A stretch of 64,000 bases of DNA from Streptomyces sp. M92 (lineage in GTDB: Bacteria; Actinomycetota; Actinomycetes; Streptomycetales; Streptomycetaceae): contig NZ_CP101137.1 of assembly GCF_028473745.1 (NCBI RefSeq), positions 1,054,001 to 1,118,000 on the forward strand, written 5' to 3'. The translations under genes and the position numbers were made by a program. Below, one piece after another: positions 53,869 through 62,324 of this stretch (positions are counted from its first letter, which is position 1; the number at the start of each line of letters is the position of its first letter). The notes under the pieces were generated by a model. The model saw only the letters and a program-made list of their open reading frames with translations, did not search any database and was not told where the DNA came from.

Positions 53869-55232
53869 CCACCGACACCGCCCCCGTCGTCCCCGCCGCC
53901 GCCCCGGCCTTCGACCCGGGCGCCGAGGCCGCCCGCGCGACCGCCGCGATCCTCCACGACACGCTGCACGGCACCGAGCGCGGCGTCGTCGTCGACTCCC
54001 CGCCCGGCGCCGGCAAGTCCACGCTCGTCGTACGGGCCGCGCTGGAGCTGGCGGAGGCGGGCCGCCCGCTGATGGTGGTCGCGCAGACCAACGCCCAGGT
54101 CGACGACCTCGTCCTGCGCCTCGCCGAGAAGAACCCGGACCTGCCGGTGGGCCGCCTGCACAGCAGTGACGCCGACCCGTACGACAAGGCGCTCGACGGC
54201 CTGGACAACGTACGCAAGTCGGCGAAGGCCGCCGATCTCGCCGGGCTGGCCGTCGTGCTGTCGACGGCGGCGAAGTGGGCGCACGTCAAGGTTGACGAGC
54301 CGTGGCGGCACGCGATCGTCGACGAGGCGTACCAGATGCGCTCCGACTCGCTGCTGGCGGTCGCCGGGCTGTTCGAGCGGGCACTGTTCGTGGGCGATCC
54401 CGGTCAGCTCGACCCGTTCGCGACGGTCGGCGGTGAGCAGTGGGCGGGCCTGTCCCACGACCCGTCCGCCTCGGCCGTGACGACGCTGCTGGCCCACAAT
54501 CCGGCCCTGCCGCAGCACCGGCTGCCGGTGTCGTGGCGGCTCCCGGCGTCGGCGGCGCCGCTGGTCTCCGACGCGTTCTACCCGTACACGCCGTTCCGCA
54601 GCGGCACCGGTCACGGTGACCGGAGTCTCGCCTTCTCCGTGCCCTCGGACGGCTCGGGCACCGACCGGGTGATCGACGAGGCCGCCCGCTCGGGCTGGGG
54701 CCTGCTGGAGCTGCCCGCGCGGCACACGCCGCGCACCGACCCGGAGGCGGTGCGGGCGGTGGCGGAGGTGGTCCGGCGGCTCCTCGACCGGGAGGGCGCG
54801 GCGACGTCCGAACGCGCGTTGGACCCCGTTCCCCTGACCGCCGACCGCGTCGCCGTCGGCACGGCGCACCGCGACCAGGCGGCGGCGGTGCGGGCGGCGC
54901 TGGCCGGCCTCGGGGTGACCGAGGTGACCGTCGACACGGCGAACCGGCTGCAGGGCCGCGAGTACGACGTGACGGTCGTCCTGCACCCGCTCTCGGGCCG
55001 CCCCGACGCCACCGCCTTCCACCTGGAGACCGGCCGCTTGTGCGTCCTGACCTCCCGGCACCGGCACGCGTGCGTCGTGGTGTGCCGGGAAGGGGTCGGC
55101 GAGCTGCTGGACGACTACCCGTCCACGGAGCCGGTCCAGCTGGGCACGCTGGTGAAGTTCCCGGACGGGTGGGAGGCGAACCACGCGGTGCTGGCGCACC
55201 TGGCGGAGCACCGGGTGCCCTGGCGGCCGTGA
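53865..55232 (+). CDS. SF1 (UPF1/Dna2-like) DNA helicase
   Basis: This 455-residue helicase has motif I SPPGAGKST (45-53), Ia VVAQTNAQVDDL, II IVDEAYQ (DExxQ type, about 152-157), III FVGDPGQLDPF, IV VSWRLP, V TANRLQGREYDVTVV and VI LTSRHRHACVVV. It is short, with little sequence for a 1B barrel or other accessory domain; the preceding protein may supply that. GTG start overlaps the previous stop (GTGA). The 3' end (EANHAVLAHLAEHRVPWRP and stop) is the source of the downstream tandem repeat. Confidence 0.88.
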   Translation: MTTDTAPVVPAAAPAFDPGAEAARATAAILHDTLHGTERGVVVDSPPGAGKSTLVVRAALELAEAGRPLMVVAQTNAQVDDLVLRLAEKNPDLPVGRLHSSDADPYDKALDGLDNVRKSAKAADLAGLAVVLSTAAKWAHVKVDEPWRHAIVDEAYQMRSDSLLAVAGLFERALFVGDPGQLDPFATVGGEQWAGLSHDPSASAVTTLLAHNPALPQHRLPVSWRLPASAAPLVSDAFYPYTPFRSGTGHGDRSLAFSVPSDGSGTDRVIDEAARSGWGLLELPARHTPRTDPEAVRAVAEVVRRLLDREGAATSERALDPVPLTADRVAVGTAHRDQAAAVRAALAGLGVTEVTVDTANRLQGREYDVTVVLHPLSGRPDATAFHLETGRLCVLTSRHRHACVVVCREGVGELLDDYPSTEPVQLGTLVKFPDGWEANHAVLAHLAEHRVPWRP

Positions 55233-55737
55233 CCCGACCGGACCCCTGCCCGGCAGGCGACCAGCGCGACGCCGCCTCACCCGCCGGACGGAGTCCGGCA
55301 CGCCGCCGGAGGCGGCCGATGGACACAGCCCGGACGGCTGGGAGGCGAACCACGCGGTGCCGGCACACCTCGCGGAGCACCGGGTGCCCTGGCGGCCGTG
55401 ACCCGACCGGACCCCTGCCCGGCAGGCGACCAGCGCGACGCCACCTCACCCGCCGGACGGAGTCCGGCACGCCGCCGGAGGCGGCCGATGGACACAGCCC
55501 GGACGGCTGGGAGGCGAACCACGCGGTGCCGGCACACCTCGCGGAGCACCGGGTGCCCTGGCGGCCGTGACCCGACCGGACCCCTGCCCGGCAGGCGACC
55601 AGCGCGACGCCGCCTCACCCGCCGGACGGAGTCCGGCACGCCGCCGGAGGCGGCCGATGGACACAGCCCGGACGGCTGGGAGGCGAACCACGCGGTGCCG
55701 GCACACCTCGCGGAGCACCGGGTGCCCTGGCGGGCCT
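55231..55737 (+). repeat. Three 169-bp tandem repeats built on the helicase 3' end
   Basis: Units begin at GACCCGACCGGACCCCTGCC at 55231, 55400 and 55569, exactly 169 bp apart, and are nearly identical. The last 70 bp of each repeat copies the end of the helicase gene (GGGAGGCGAACCACGCGG onward) with a few changes. Because 169 is not a multiple of three, the copies shift frame, and short open frames within them are not genes. The whole gap 55233-55806 has no other gene. Confidence 0.95.
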
Positions 55738-55759
55738 GCCCCCCGGAGGCGTCGTTTCC

Positions 55760-55771
55760 CTTAGGACTAAG
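55760..55771. promoter_or_regulatory. Candidate MarR operator
   Basis: CTTAGGACTAAG contains inverted CTTAG/CTAAG arms separated by 2 bp, 36 bp before the MarR start and in the only AT-rich patch of the region (TTAGGACTAAGATTTCAAC). It fits a promoter/operator for the regulator's own gene. Confidence 0.5.
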
Positions 55772-55806
55772 ATTTCAACACCGAACACATGCCGCGAGGG
55801 GAAGAC

Positions 55807-56355
55807 ATGGCTCAGGGCAGGGCGGCGAAGCGGCCGGACGCCGTTGCGGGGATCGTCGAGGACTGGGCGCGGGAGCGGCCCGAACTGGACACGTCGCCGT
55901 TGGAGGTGCTGGCCCGGCTGCACCGGTCGTACCTGCAGTACCAGTCGCGGATGACCTCGCGGCTCGACGAGCACGGCGTGTCCGTCGCCGGGTTCGACGT
56001 GCTCACCGCGCTGCGCCGGGCCGGCGCCCCGTACCGGCTGACCGCCGGGCAGCTCGCGGACTCCGGGCTGATCTCCTCGGCCGGGGTGACCCTGCGGCTG
56101 GACCGGCTGGAGAAGGACGGTCTGCTGGTGCGCGAGCGCGACGCCGGTGACCGGCGCGTGGTGTACTCGCGGCTCACCGAGGCCGGGCTGGCGAAGGTGG
56201 ACGAGGTGTTCGCCGAGCACCTGGAGAACGAGCGCCGGATGCTCGACGGGCTCTCACCCGCCGAGCGCCGTCAGCTGGGTCGGCTGCTGGGGAAGCTGGA
56301 GCGGTCCATCGTGGATTCCGACGATCTCCCGGCTCAGCGCGCCGAGACCGGCTGA
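55807..56355 (+). CDS. MarR-family regulator
   Basis: This 182-residue winged-helix protein contains LTAGQLADSGLISSAGVTLR as recognition helix region, LDRLEKDGLLVRERDAGDRR as wing, and dimerisation helices at both ends. MarR proteins often sense aromatic compounds. It lies next to, and convergent with, the large minus-strand catabolic operon, and its stop overlaps the Rieske gene's 3' end by 22 nt. The ATG at 55807 follows GAGGGGAAG; an ATG 6 codons upstream is less likely. Confidence 0.9.
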   Translation: MAQGRAAKRPDAVAGIVEDWARERPELDTSPLEVLARLHRSYLQYQSRMTSRLDEHGVSVAGFDVLTALRRAGAPYRLTAGQLADSGLISSAGVTLRLDRLEKDGLLVRERDAGDRRVVYSRLTEAGLAKVDEVFAEHLENERRMLDGLSPAERRQLGRLLGKLERSIVDSDDLPAQRAETG

Positions 56356-57377
56356 GCCTTCGACTGCCGGCCGGCCTGGGCCTGGTAGAGGCGGCGCAGG
56401 CGGACCACGCCCAGGTCGTGCTGGTAGAGGTTCTCCCGCTGGTCGGCGTCGGCGGGCATGGCTTCGAGGATGACCCGGTCCTGCTCCAGGACCTCCCAGT
56501 GGCGGGCCTCGATGAGGGTCTTGTAGAGGAACCGCCAGGTGTCGCGCTGCCAGTCGCTCACCTTGCGGTAGCGCCAGAAGAAGACGCCGGTGCGGCCCGC
56601 GTCGACGGGGCAGGCCATGCCGACGATGCCGAAGGGGCCCCCGGGGCCGGCCGACGGCGGGTAGGGGATGGACAGGTCCACCCAGTCGACGCCGGTGTGG
56701 CACAGCTCGACCCAGTCGAAGTTGACGCCCCGCTGGTCGGTCTTCTCGAAGAAGTAGCCCCGCTCGGTCTCCCGGATGCGGAACTTCGCGGACGTGTCAC
56801 CGGCGAACATCGTGTGCGACTCGGAGTGCAGGAACGCGCCGTGCATCGGGTCGAGCAGATTCTCCATGGCGAACCGCCACGGCACGTTCCACTCGGCGTA
56901 GCAGAGGAAGGCGGAGATCTCGTCGTCGGCGAGCGGCTCGGGGAGGGTCAGTTCCACCGGCTCCGGGTGCTCCTCGTCGCCGAAGTAGGCGAGGATCGCG
57001 CCGCCGACCTCGCGGACGGGCAGCGAGGTGACGAGGGTCTTGCCCTCCAGGTTGCAGCCGGGCAGGCCGGGGACGGAGGTGACCGTGCCGCCGCCGTCGA
57101 TCTCGACGCCGTGGTACCAGCAGGCGACCCGGTCGCCGAGGTGCTTGCCGAGGGAGAGGGGCGCGCCGCGGTGGGGGCAGCGGTCGGCGAGCATGGAGAG
57201 GCCTCCGTCGGACTTGCGGAAGAGCAGCCAGTTCTCGCCGAGGGCGGTCACCCTGCGCATGCCGCCGGGCTCGACGAAGCTCGACGGTACGACGGGGTGC
57301 CACTGGTTGCGCAGGCCGTGGGCGTAGATGTGGTCGGCGGTGTCGCGGGTGGAGAGAGTGGTGGAGTGGGTCGTCAT
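56334..57377 (-). CDS. Rieske non-heme iron oxygenase, large subunit
   Basis: This 347-residue oxygenase has an N-terminal Rieske 2Fe-2S site, CPHRGAPLSLG...CWYHG (Cys67, His69, Cys86, His89), and a catalytic domain with ENLLDPMHGAFLHSE, which provides the bridging Asp176 and ligands His179 and His184. A ring-hydroxylating or O/N-demethylating role is likely. No small (beta) subunit is near, so it is an alpha-only type like vanillate or phthalate-type enzymes. It is the last gene of the minus-strand operon, 1 bp after the small helix protein; the electron-supplying reductase is two genes upstream. Confidence 0.92.
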   Translation of the reverse strand: MTTHSTTLSTRDTADHIYAHGLRNQWHPVVPSSFVEPGGMRRVTALGENWLLFRKSDGGLSMLADRCPHRGAPLSLGKHLGDRVACWYHGVEIDGGGTVTSVPGLPGCNLEGKTLVTSLPVREVGGAILAYFGDEEHPEPVELTLPEPLADDEISAFLCYAEWNVPWRFAMENLLDPMHGAFLHSESHTMFAGDTSAKFRIRETERGYFFEKTDQRGVNFDWVELCHTGVDWVDLSIPYPPSAGPGGPFGIVGMACPVDAGRTGVFFWRYRKVSDWQRDTWRFLYKTLIEARHWEVLEQDRVILEAMPADADQRENLYQHDLGVVRLRRLYQAQAGRQSKAQPVSAR

Positions 57378-57378
57378 G

Positions 57379-57606
57379 TCAGGCTCCCAGGCGGTGCATC
57401 TCGGCGCGGAAGGACTCCTCGGTCCAGGGCTCGCCCGTGGGGGTGCGCAGTTGGCGGGAGTTGAGGCCGTCGATCACGTCGGGCAGTTCGTGACCGTCCT
57501 TGGTGAAGATGTCCTCGAGGGTGCGCGCGAGCTTGATTTCGTACGGGGTGGGCTCGTGGTCGCGGGTCTGGTGGGGGGCCAGGTACGGCCAGGGGGTCTC
57601 GGGCAC
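57379..57606 (-). CDS. 75-residue recombinase-like helix protein
   Basis: A small soluble protein. Its C-terminal half, LNSRQLRTPTGEPWTEESF followed by RAEMHRLG, closely resembles the helix-loop-helix of the large-serine-recombinase domain (LNERGIRTPRGGxWT type), but no catalytic domain is present. I recall such 'recombinase-like helix' proteins next to Rieske oxygenases in actinobacteria. It probably helps the oxygenase rather than acting on DNA (inference). GTG start with GGAG 8 nt upstream. Confidence 0.75.
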   Translation of the reverse strand: MPETPWPYLAPHQTRDHEPTPYEIKLARTLEDIFTKDGHELPDVIDGLNSRQLRTPTGEPWTEESFRAEMHRLGA

Positions 57607-57625
57607 GGTGTTTCTCCGTAGGTGG

Positions 57626-58576
57626 TCAGAGGTTCAGGACGAGGCGGTCCGAGGCGCAGCGCGAGACGCAGATCATCATCGTCTCGCCGGTGGCGCGTTC
57701 GGCGTCGCTGAGCAGGAAGTCGCGGTGGTCGGGGGTGCCGGCCAGGACGTGGGTCTCGCAGGAGCCGCAGATGCCGTCCCGGCAGGAGGAGGCGACGGCG
57801 AGGCCCGCGTTCTCGGCGGCCTCCAGGATGGAGGTGCCGGGGCCGACGTTCAGGGTGACGCCCGACGTACGGCATTCGACCTCGAAGGCGCTGTCGTCGC
57901 CGTCGTGGCGTGTGGTGGCCGGGGCGGCGAAGCGCTCGGTGCGCAGCCGCCCTTGAGGTGCCGCCTCCTCGACGGCCTTCAGCAGCGGCTCGGGACCGCA
58001 GCAGTACACGAGCGCATCGGGCGGAAGGTCCGCGAGGACGCCCGCCACGTCGATGTGGCCCTGCTCGTCCTGAGGTACGAGGGTCACCTCGCCGCCGCCG
58101 AGCGCGGCGAGTTCGCCGCCGAAGGCCATCGAGGCGCGGGTACGGCCGCCGTGGACCAGCCGGTACGGGATGCCGTCCCGTTCGGCGCGGCGGGCCATCG
58201 CCAGGATCGGCGTGATGCCGATGCCGCCGGCGACGAAGAGGTAGGAGGCGGCCGGTTCGAGGGCGAAGTGGTTGCGCGGCCCGACCACCCGCACAGTCTG
58301 GCCGGGCCGCACCTTGGTGTGCACGTGGCGCGAACCGCCCCGTGACGCCGGCTCGTTGAGGATGCCGAGCCGGTACACACCCGTCTCCTCCGGGTCGCCG
58401 CACAGGCTGTACTGGCGTACGTGGCCGCCCACGTGCAGGTCCAGGTGGGCGCCCGGTGTCCAGGCGGGCAGCGGTTTGCCGTCCGGGTGGACCAGTTCGA
58501 CGGAGAGGACTCCGTCCGCCTCCCAGGTGGTGCGGTGGACGAGGAGGTCCAGTTCCTGCTCTTCGGTGGCGTTCAT
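57626..58576 (-). CDS. Rieske oxygenase reductase (FMN/NAD + plant-type 2Fe-2S)
   Basis: This 316-residue phthalate-dioxygenase-reductase-type protein has a flavin-binding barrel (VRQYSLCGDPEETGVYRLGI), an NAD(P)H domain (SYLFVAGGIGITPILAMARR; VYCCGPEPLL) and a C-terminal ferredoxin domain with Cys265, Cys270, Cys273 (SCRDGICGSC) and Cys303. It passes electrons from NAD(P)H to the Rieske oxygenase. ATG at 58576, 14 bp after the ThDP enzyme stop. Confidence 0.94.
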   Translation of the reverse strand: MNATEEQELDLLVHRTTWEADGVLSVELVHPDGKPLPAWTPGAHLDLHVGGHVRQYSLCGDPEETGVYRLGILNEPASRGGSRHVHTKVRPGQTVRVVGPRNHFALEPAASYLFVAGGIGITPILAMARRAERDGIPYRLVHGGRTRASMAFGGELAALGGGEVTLVPQDEQGHIDVAGVLADLPPDALVYCCGPEPLLKAVEEAAPQGRLRTERFAAPATTRHDGDDSAFEVECRTSGVTLNVGPGTSILEAAENAGLAVASSCRDGICGSCETHVLAGTPDHRDFLLSDAERATGETMMICVSRCASDRLVLNL

Positions 58577-58590
58577 GTCGGCGGGCCTCC

Positions 58591-60222
58591 CTACCGGGCG
58601 GGGATCTTGACGGGCGGGGTGAACGGGTTCTTCATCGGGCCGAGCGCGGCCAGGTCGACCTCGACGAGGGTCGGCCCGTCGGAGGCGACGGCCGCGTCGA
58701 TCACCTTCGCGGCGTCGCTCGCGTCGCCGATCCGCGCGTACGGGAGGGAGCAGGCGGCGGCGAGCTGGGCGAAGTCGGGCGTGAACAGGTCGACGCCGGA
58801 GCGGCGTTCGGTGTAGGTGGCCTGCATGTTGCGCAGCACGCCGTACCCGCCGTCGTTGAAGACGATGAGCGTCAGCCGGGGCCGTTCCTGGGCGAGGGTG
58901 AGCAGTTCGCCGAGGTGGACGGCGAGTCCGCCGTCCCCGGCGATGACGACGGTGGGCTCGTCGGGGCGGGCGAGGGCGGCGCCGATGCCCATGGCGAGGC
59001 CCTGGCCGATGCCGCCGCCGCGCGGGAAGACGTTGGCCCGCGGATCGTGGATGGGCAGGAGCCGGTTGCCCCAGGCCGACGAGGGGATGGTCACGTCCCG
59101 CGCGACGACCGCGCCGCGCGGCAGGGCGGCGGCGAGGGCATCGCAGATCGCGGCCTGCGGGCCGATGCCGTCGTGCAGGGCGGCCCGCACCTGCTCCCGC
59201 ACCTGCCGGACCCGGTCCGTCCACTCGGTGTCGGCCGGTACGGCGGCCTCCGTGAGGCGCGGCAGGACGGCCGCGGCGTCACCGTGGAGACCGTGACGGG
59301 CAGGGTACACACGGCCGAGGGCGGCGGCGTCGACGTCGATCTGAATGTGCGCCTCGGGGAGCCGGAGGCCGTAGTCGGCGGTCTCGTTGGAGCGGAAGTG
59401 GGTGCCGACGGTGACCAGGACGTCGGCGTCCGCGAGGAGGGCGCGGGCGGCGGGCGTGGTGGCGAAGTTGCCGATGACCTGGTCGTGGTCCTCGGGTACG
59501 GAGCCCCGGCCGGAGTTGGAGGTGAGCAGACCGGCGCCGGTCGCCTCCAGCAGGGCGAGTAGCTGGTCGCGGGCGGTGTTGGCGCCGCCGCCGGCCCAGA
59601 TCAGCGGGCGCCGGGCGGTGGCGAGCAGGTCGCGTGCGCCGGCCAGCGCGGGGGCGTCCGGCACCGGAACCTCGACGGCGGGTGCGCTCTCGCCGTCGTC
59701 CTCCTGGACCGCGTACTGCAGGTCGATCGGCCACTCCACGCTCGCGGGCCCGCCCGGCGCGGCGAGTGCGGCGGCGGAGGCCTCGCGCAGGATGCGGCCG
59801 GCGTCCCGCTCGGACGTGACGGTCGCGGCGTACGTGGAGACCGCGGCGAGCATGCCGAGCTGGTCCTTGGTCTCGTGGATGAAACCGCGCCCGCTGCCCA
59901 GGTACGCCGACTCGACCTGCCCGGTGATGTGCAGCACCGACGTCCCGGACGACAGGGCCTCGATCAGGGACCCGGCCGCGTTGCCCGCGCCGGTGCCGGT
60001 CGAGGTGAGGGCGCAGCCGATGGAGCCGCGGGCCCGGCCGTAGGCGTCGGCGGCGTTGACGGCGCTCGCCTCGTGCCGCACCGGCACGAACCGCAGTTCC
60101 GGGTCGGCCTCGACGGCCTCCACCAGCGGCAGGTTGTGCACCGACACGATGCCGAACACGGTGTCGACGCCGAGGGACTTGAGGTGGGCGGCGAGGAGTC
60201 CGCCACCGTGGTCGTAACGCAT
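58591..60222 (-). CDS. ThDP-dependent lyase/decarboxylase of the catabolic cluster
   Basis: This 543-residue enzyme of the benzoylformate-decarboxylase/acetolactate-synthase class has FGIVSVHNLPLVEAVE, the catalytic Glu in VRHEASAVNAADAYGRARG, and the PP domain GGGIGQGLAMGIGAAL, AGDGGLAVHLGELLTLAQ, NDGGYG. It acts on a 2-oxoacid or cleaves/forms an acyloin C-C bond. It is not a paralogue close to the ThDP protein at 3014. ATG follows TGAGGAG. Confidence 0.87.
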   Translation of the reverse strand: MRYDHGGGLLAAHLKSLGVDTVFGIVSVHNLPLVEAVEADPELRFVPVRHEASAVNAADAYGRARGSIGCALTSTGTGAGNAAGSLIEALSSGTSVLHITGQVESAYLGSGRGFIHETKDQLGMLAAVSTYAATVTSERDAGRILREASAAALAAPGGPASVEWPIDLQYAVQEDDGESAPAVEVPVPDAPALAGARDLLATARRPLIWAGGGANTARDQLLALLEATGAGLLTSNSGRGSVPEDHDQVIGNFATTPAARALLADADVLVTVGTHFRSNETADYGLRLPEAHIQIDVDAAALGRVYPARHGLHGDAAAVLPRLTEAAVPADTEWTDRVRQVREQVRAALHDGIGPQAAICDALAAALPRGAVVARDVTIPSSAWGNRLLPIHDPRANVFPRGGGIGQGLAMGIGAALARPDEPTVVIAGDGGLAVHLGELLTLAQERPRLTLIVFNDGGYGVLRNMQATYTERRSGVDLFTPDFAQLAAACSLPYARIGDASDAAKVIDAAVASDGPTLVEVDLAALGPMKNPFTPPVKIPAR

Positions 60223-60231
60223 GCGTACTCC

Positions 60232-61023
60232 TCAGAGGATGCCGCGGCCGACTCCGCCGCAGACGTCGATGCTGGTTCCGGTGATGTAGGAGGCGCGCGG
60301 GGAGAGCAGCGAGACGATCGCGTAGGCGACCTCCTCGGCGCGGCCGAGCCGCCCCAGCGCGATGCCCCGGTCGGCGGCGATCTCCGCCTGCCACTCCTCG
60401 TACGTCAGCCCGCTGTCCGCCGCGGCGTGGCGGCGGGTCCACTGGCCGGTGTCGACCAGGCCGAGGCAGACGGAGTTGACGCGGATGCCCTCGGGGGCGA
60501 GTTCGCGGGCCAGGGAGGTGGAGAGGTTGAGGATGCCGGCGCGGGCGGCGCTCGTGGTGATCAGCCGGGTCTCGGGCTGCTTGGCGAGGACGGCGTTGAC
60601 GTTGACGACGGCGGCGGCGTCGGAGGCGCGGAGGTGGGCGCGGGCGGCGGCGAGGGGGTTGAGGACGCCCGCGAACTTCAGCTCCAGCTCGTCGCGCCAG
60701 TCGTCCCCGGTCGTCTCGTCGAGGGTCTTCATGCGGGACTGTCCGGCGTTGTTGACGAGCCCGTCGAGCCGTCCGCCGAGGCACGCGGCGGCGCGCTCGG
60801 TGAAGTCCCGTACGGCGTCGGCGTCCCGGACGTCGCAGACGCCGGTGTACAGCCGGTCGGTGCCGGCGCCGAGACCCGCGACGGCCTTGGCGAGCCGGTC
60901 GGCGTCCCGCCCGCAGGTCGCGACGCGGGCGCCTTCCGCGAGCAGGGCGCGGACCGTGGCCAGGCCGACGCCGGAGCTGCCGCCGGTGACCAGGACGGTG
61001 CGGTCGGCGAGGCCGAGATCCAT
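60232..61023 (-). CDS. SDR-family protein lacking the catalytic Tyr/Lys
   Basis: This 263-residue Rossmann protein has the NAD motif VTGGSSGVG and LVNNAG. The Y-x-x-x-K pair reads T-S-A-A-R (Thr157, Arg161, in LITTSAARAGILNL), and the Ser position is Asn143 (VVNVNAVLAK). The C-terminus TGTSIDVCGGVGRGIL is normal for the family. It may bind NAD and substrate without classical SDR catalysis, or use another acid. AGGAG precedes the ATG. Confidence 0.85.
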   Translation of the reverse strand: MDLGLADRTVLVTGGSSGVGLATVRALLAEGARVATCGRDADRLAKAVAGLGAGTDRLYTGVCDVRDADAVRDFTERAAACLGGRLDGLVNNAGQSRMKTLDETTGDDWRDELELKFAGVLNPLAAARAHLRASDAAAVVNVNAVLAKQPETRLITTSAARAGILNLSTSLARELAPEGIRVNSVCLGLVDTGQWTRRHAAADSGLTYEEWQAEIAADRGIALGRLGRAEEVAYAIVSLLSPRASYITGTSIDVCGGVGRGIL

Positions 61024-61052
61024 GAGTACTCCTAGACGCTGGGGAGGGTGGT

Positions 61053-61805
61053 TCAGTGCATGGTGAAGCCGCCGTTGACGGCGATCACCTGGCCGGTCAG
61101 GTAGCGGGACTCCTCGCCCAGGAGGTGGGAGACGAGCCCCACCAGGTCGTCGGGCCGCTGGGGCCGGGCGATGGCGCGGTTCGCCGCGTAGAGGGCGTGC
61201 CGCTCGGCCGGTACGGTCTCGGTCGCCTCGACCTCGGTGAGACCCGGCGCCACCGCGTTGACGGTGATGCCGCGCTCCCCCAGTTCGCGGGCCATCGCCC
61301 GGGTCAGGGCGATGACGGCGCCCTTGGAGGCGATGTAGTGCGCGAGGCGCGGGGAGCCGTAGAGGGCCGCGTCGGAGGCGATGTTGACGATCCGGCCCGG
61401 GCCGGGCATCAGGGGCAGCAGGTGCTTGGCGACGAGCCAGGGGCCACGCGCGTTGACGGTCATCAGCCGGTCCCAGGTCTCGACGTCGATGTCCTGGAAC
61501 TCCCGGCCGCCCACGCCGTTGGCGAGGGCCGCGTTGTTGACCAGCCCGTACACCGGGCCGCCGGGTGCGACCCGGGCGGCCAGCGCCTCGACGGAGGCCG
61601 GGTCGGCGACGTCCAGCGGTACGAACTCCGCCGCGCCGCCGGACTCCCGGATCTCCGCTGCCGTACGGGAGCCCCACTCCTCGTTCAGCTCGGCGACGAC
61701 GACCCGGTACCCGTCGGCCGCCGCCCGGCGGGCCATGGCCTCCCCCAGGCCACGGCCCGCGCCGGTCACGACGACCGTGCGGCGCCCGGTGGCCGGGTCA
61801 GTCAC
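61053..61805 (-). CDS. SDR-family oxidoreductase
   Basis: This 250-residue classical SDR contains VTGAGRGLG, LVNNAALANG, Ser in NIASDAALYG, and the Tyr/Lys pair in HYIASKGAVIAL. It oxidises or reduces a hydroxyl/keto group with NAD(P). The GTG start overlaps the cupin stop by 8 nt, so the genes are coupled. Together with the atypical SDR it suggests two sequential alcohol/ketone steps. Confidence 0.92.
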   Translation of the reverse strand: MTDPATGRRTVVVTGAGRGLGEAMARRAAADGYRVVVAELNEEWGSRTAAEIRESGGAAEFVPLDVADPASVEALAARVAPGGPVYGLVNNAALANGVGGREFQDIDVETWDRLMTVNARGPWLVAKHLLPLMPGPGRIVNIASDAALYGSPRLAHYIASKGAVIALTRAMARELGERGITVNAVAPGLTEVEATETVPAERHALYAANRAIARPQRPDDLVGLVSHLLGEESRYLTGQVIAVNGGFTMH

Positions 61806-62319
61806 GGGTGACGCCGTACAGCGGGGAGTACTCGGGGTAGGTCGGCACCTGCGGCTTCTGCGTGCCGATGATCACGCAGAACAGCGCGTCGGTGTCGCCC
61901 TCGTTCTTCAGCGAGCGGGTCACGCCGGCCGGCACCACGATCATGTCGCGGTAGCCGAGGGTGCGGTACTCGGCCTCGTCGGGGCCGCGGTGGATGCCGA
62001 CGCGGACCTCGCCCTCCAGGACGAAGAAGGCCTCCTCCACGTCGTGGTGGGTGTGGGCGGGTCCCTCGGCGCCGGGCGGCAGCAGCATGTTGGAGAAGGT
62101 GAAGCCGCCGGAGGGGAGGATGCGGCCGTCGTTCTCGTGGTTGCCGGTGGCGCCGGAACCGACGTAGCGGATCTGCGCCCGCTTGTACTGCGGACCCGCC
62201 TTCTCCTGGAAGGAGAGGGTGCCCCAGTCCGGCTCGCGGGAGGCCTTGGAGGCGATCAGGGAGTCGGTGTACTTGGCGAGGTCCCCGTTGTTGTCGTACT
62301 CGTCGGTGGTCAGCGGCAT
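61798..62319 (-). CDS. Cupin-fold protein
   Basis: This 173-residue single-domain cupin has motif 1 PAHTHHDVEEAFFVLEGEVR (the HxHx3-4E metal pattern) and a less conserved motif 2 (VVPAGVTRSLKNEGD, with no clear His). The metal site is therefore partial. It may be a dioxygenase, isomerase or accessory metal protein acting on an aromatic or keto acid. It sits 5 bp after the hydrolase in the operon order. Confidence 0.85.
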   Translation of the reverse strand: MPLTTDEYDNNGDLAKYTDSLIASKASREPDWGTLSFQEKAGPQYKRAQIRYVGSGATGNHENDGRILPSGGFTFSNMLLPPGAEGPAHTHHDVEEAFFVLEGEVRVGIHRGPDEAEYRTLGYRDMIVVPAGVTRSLKNEGDTDALFCVIIGTQKPQVPTYPEYSPLYGVTRD

Positions 62320-62324
62320 GGTGG

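Noticed and set aside
55233..55806. Repeated open frames on both strands
   Set aside because: They are frames of the 169-bp repeat; the same short protein recurs in each copy and none has a ribosome site.
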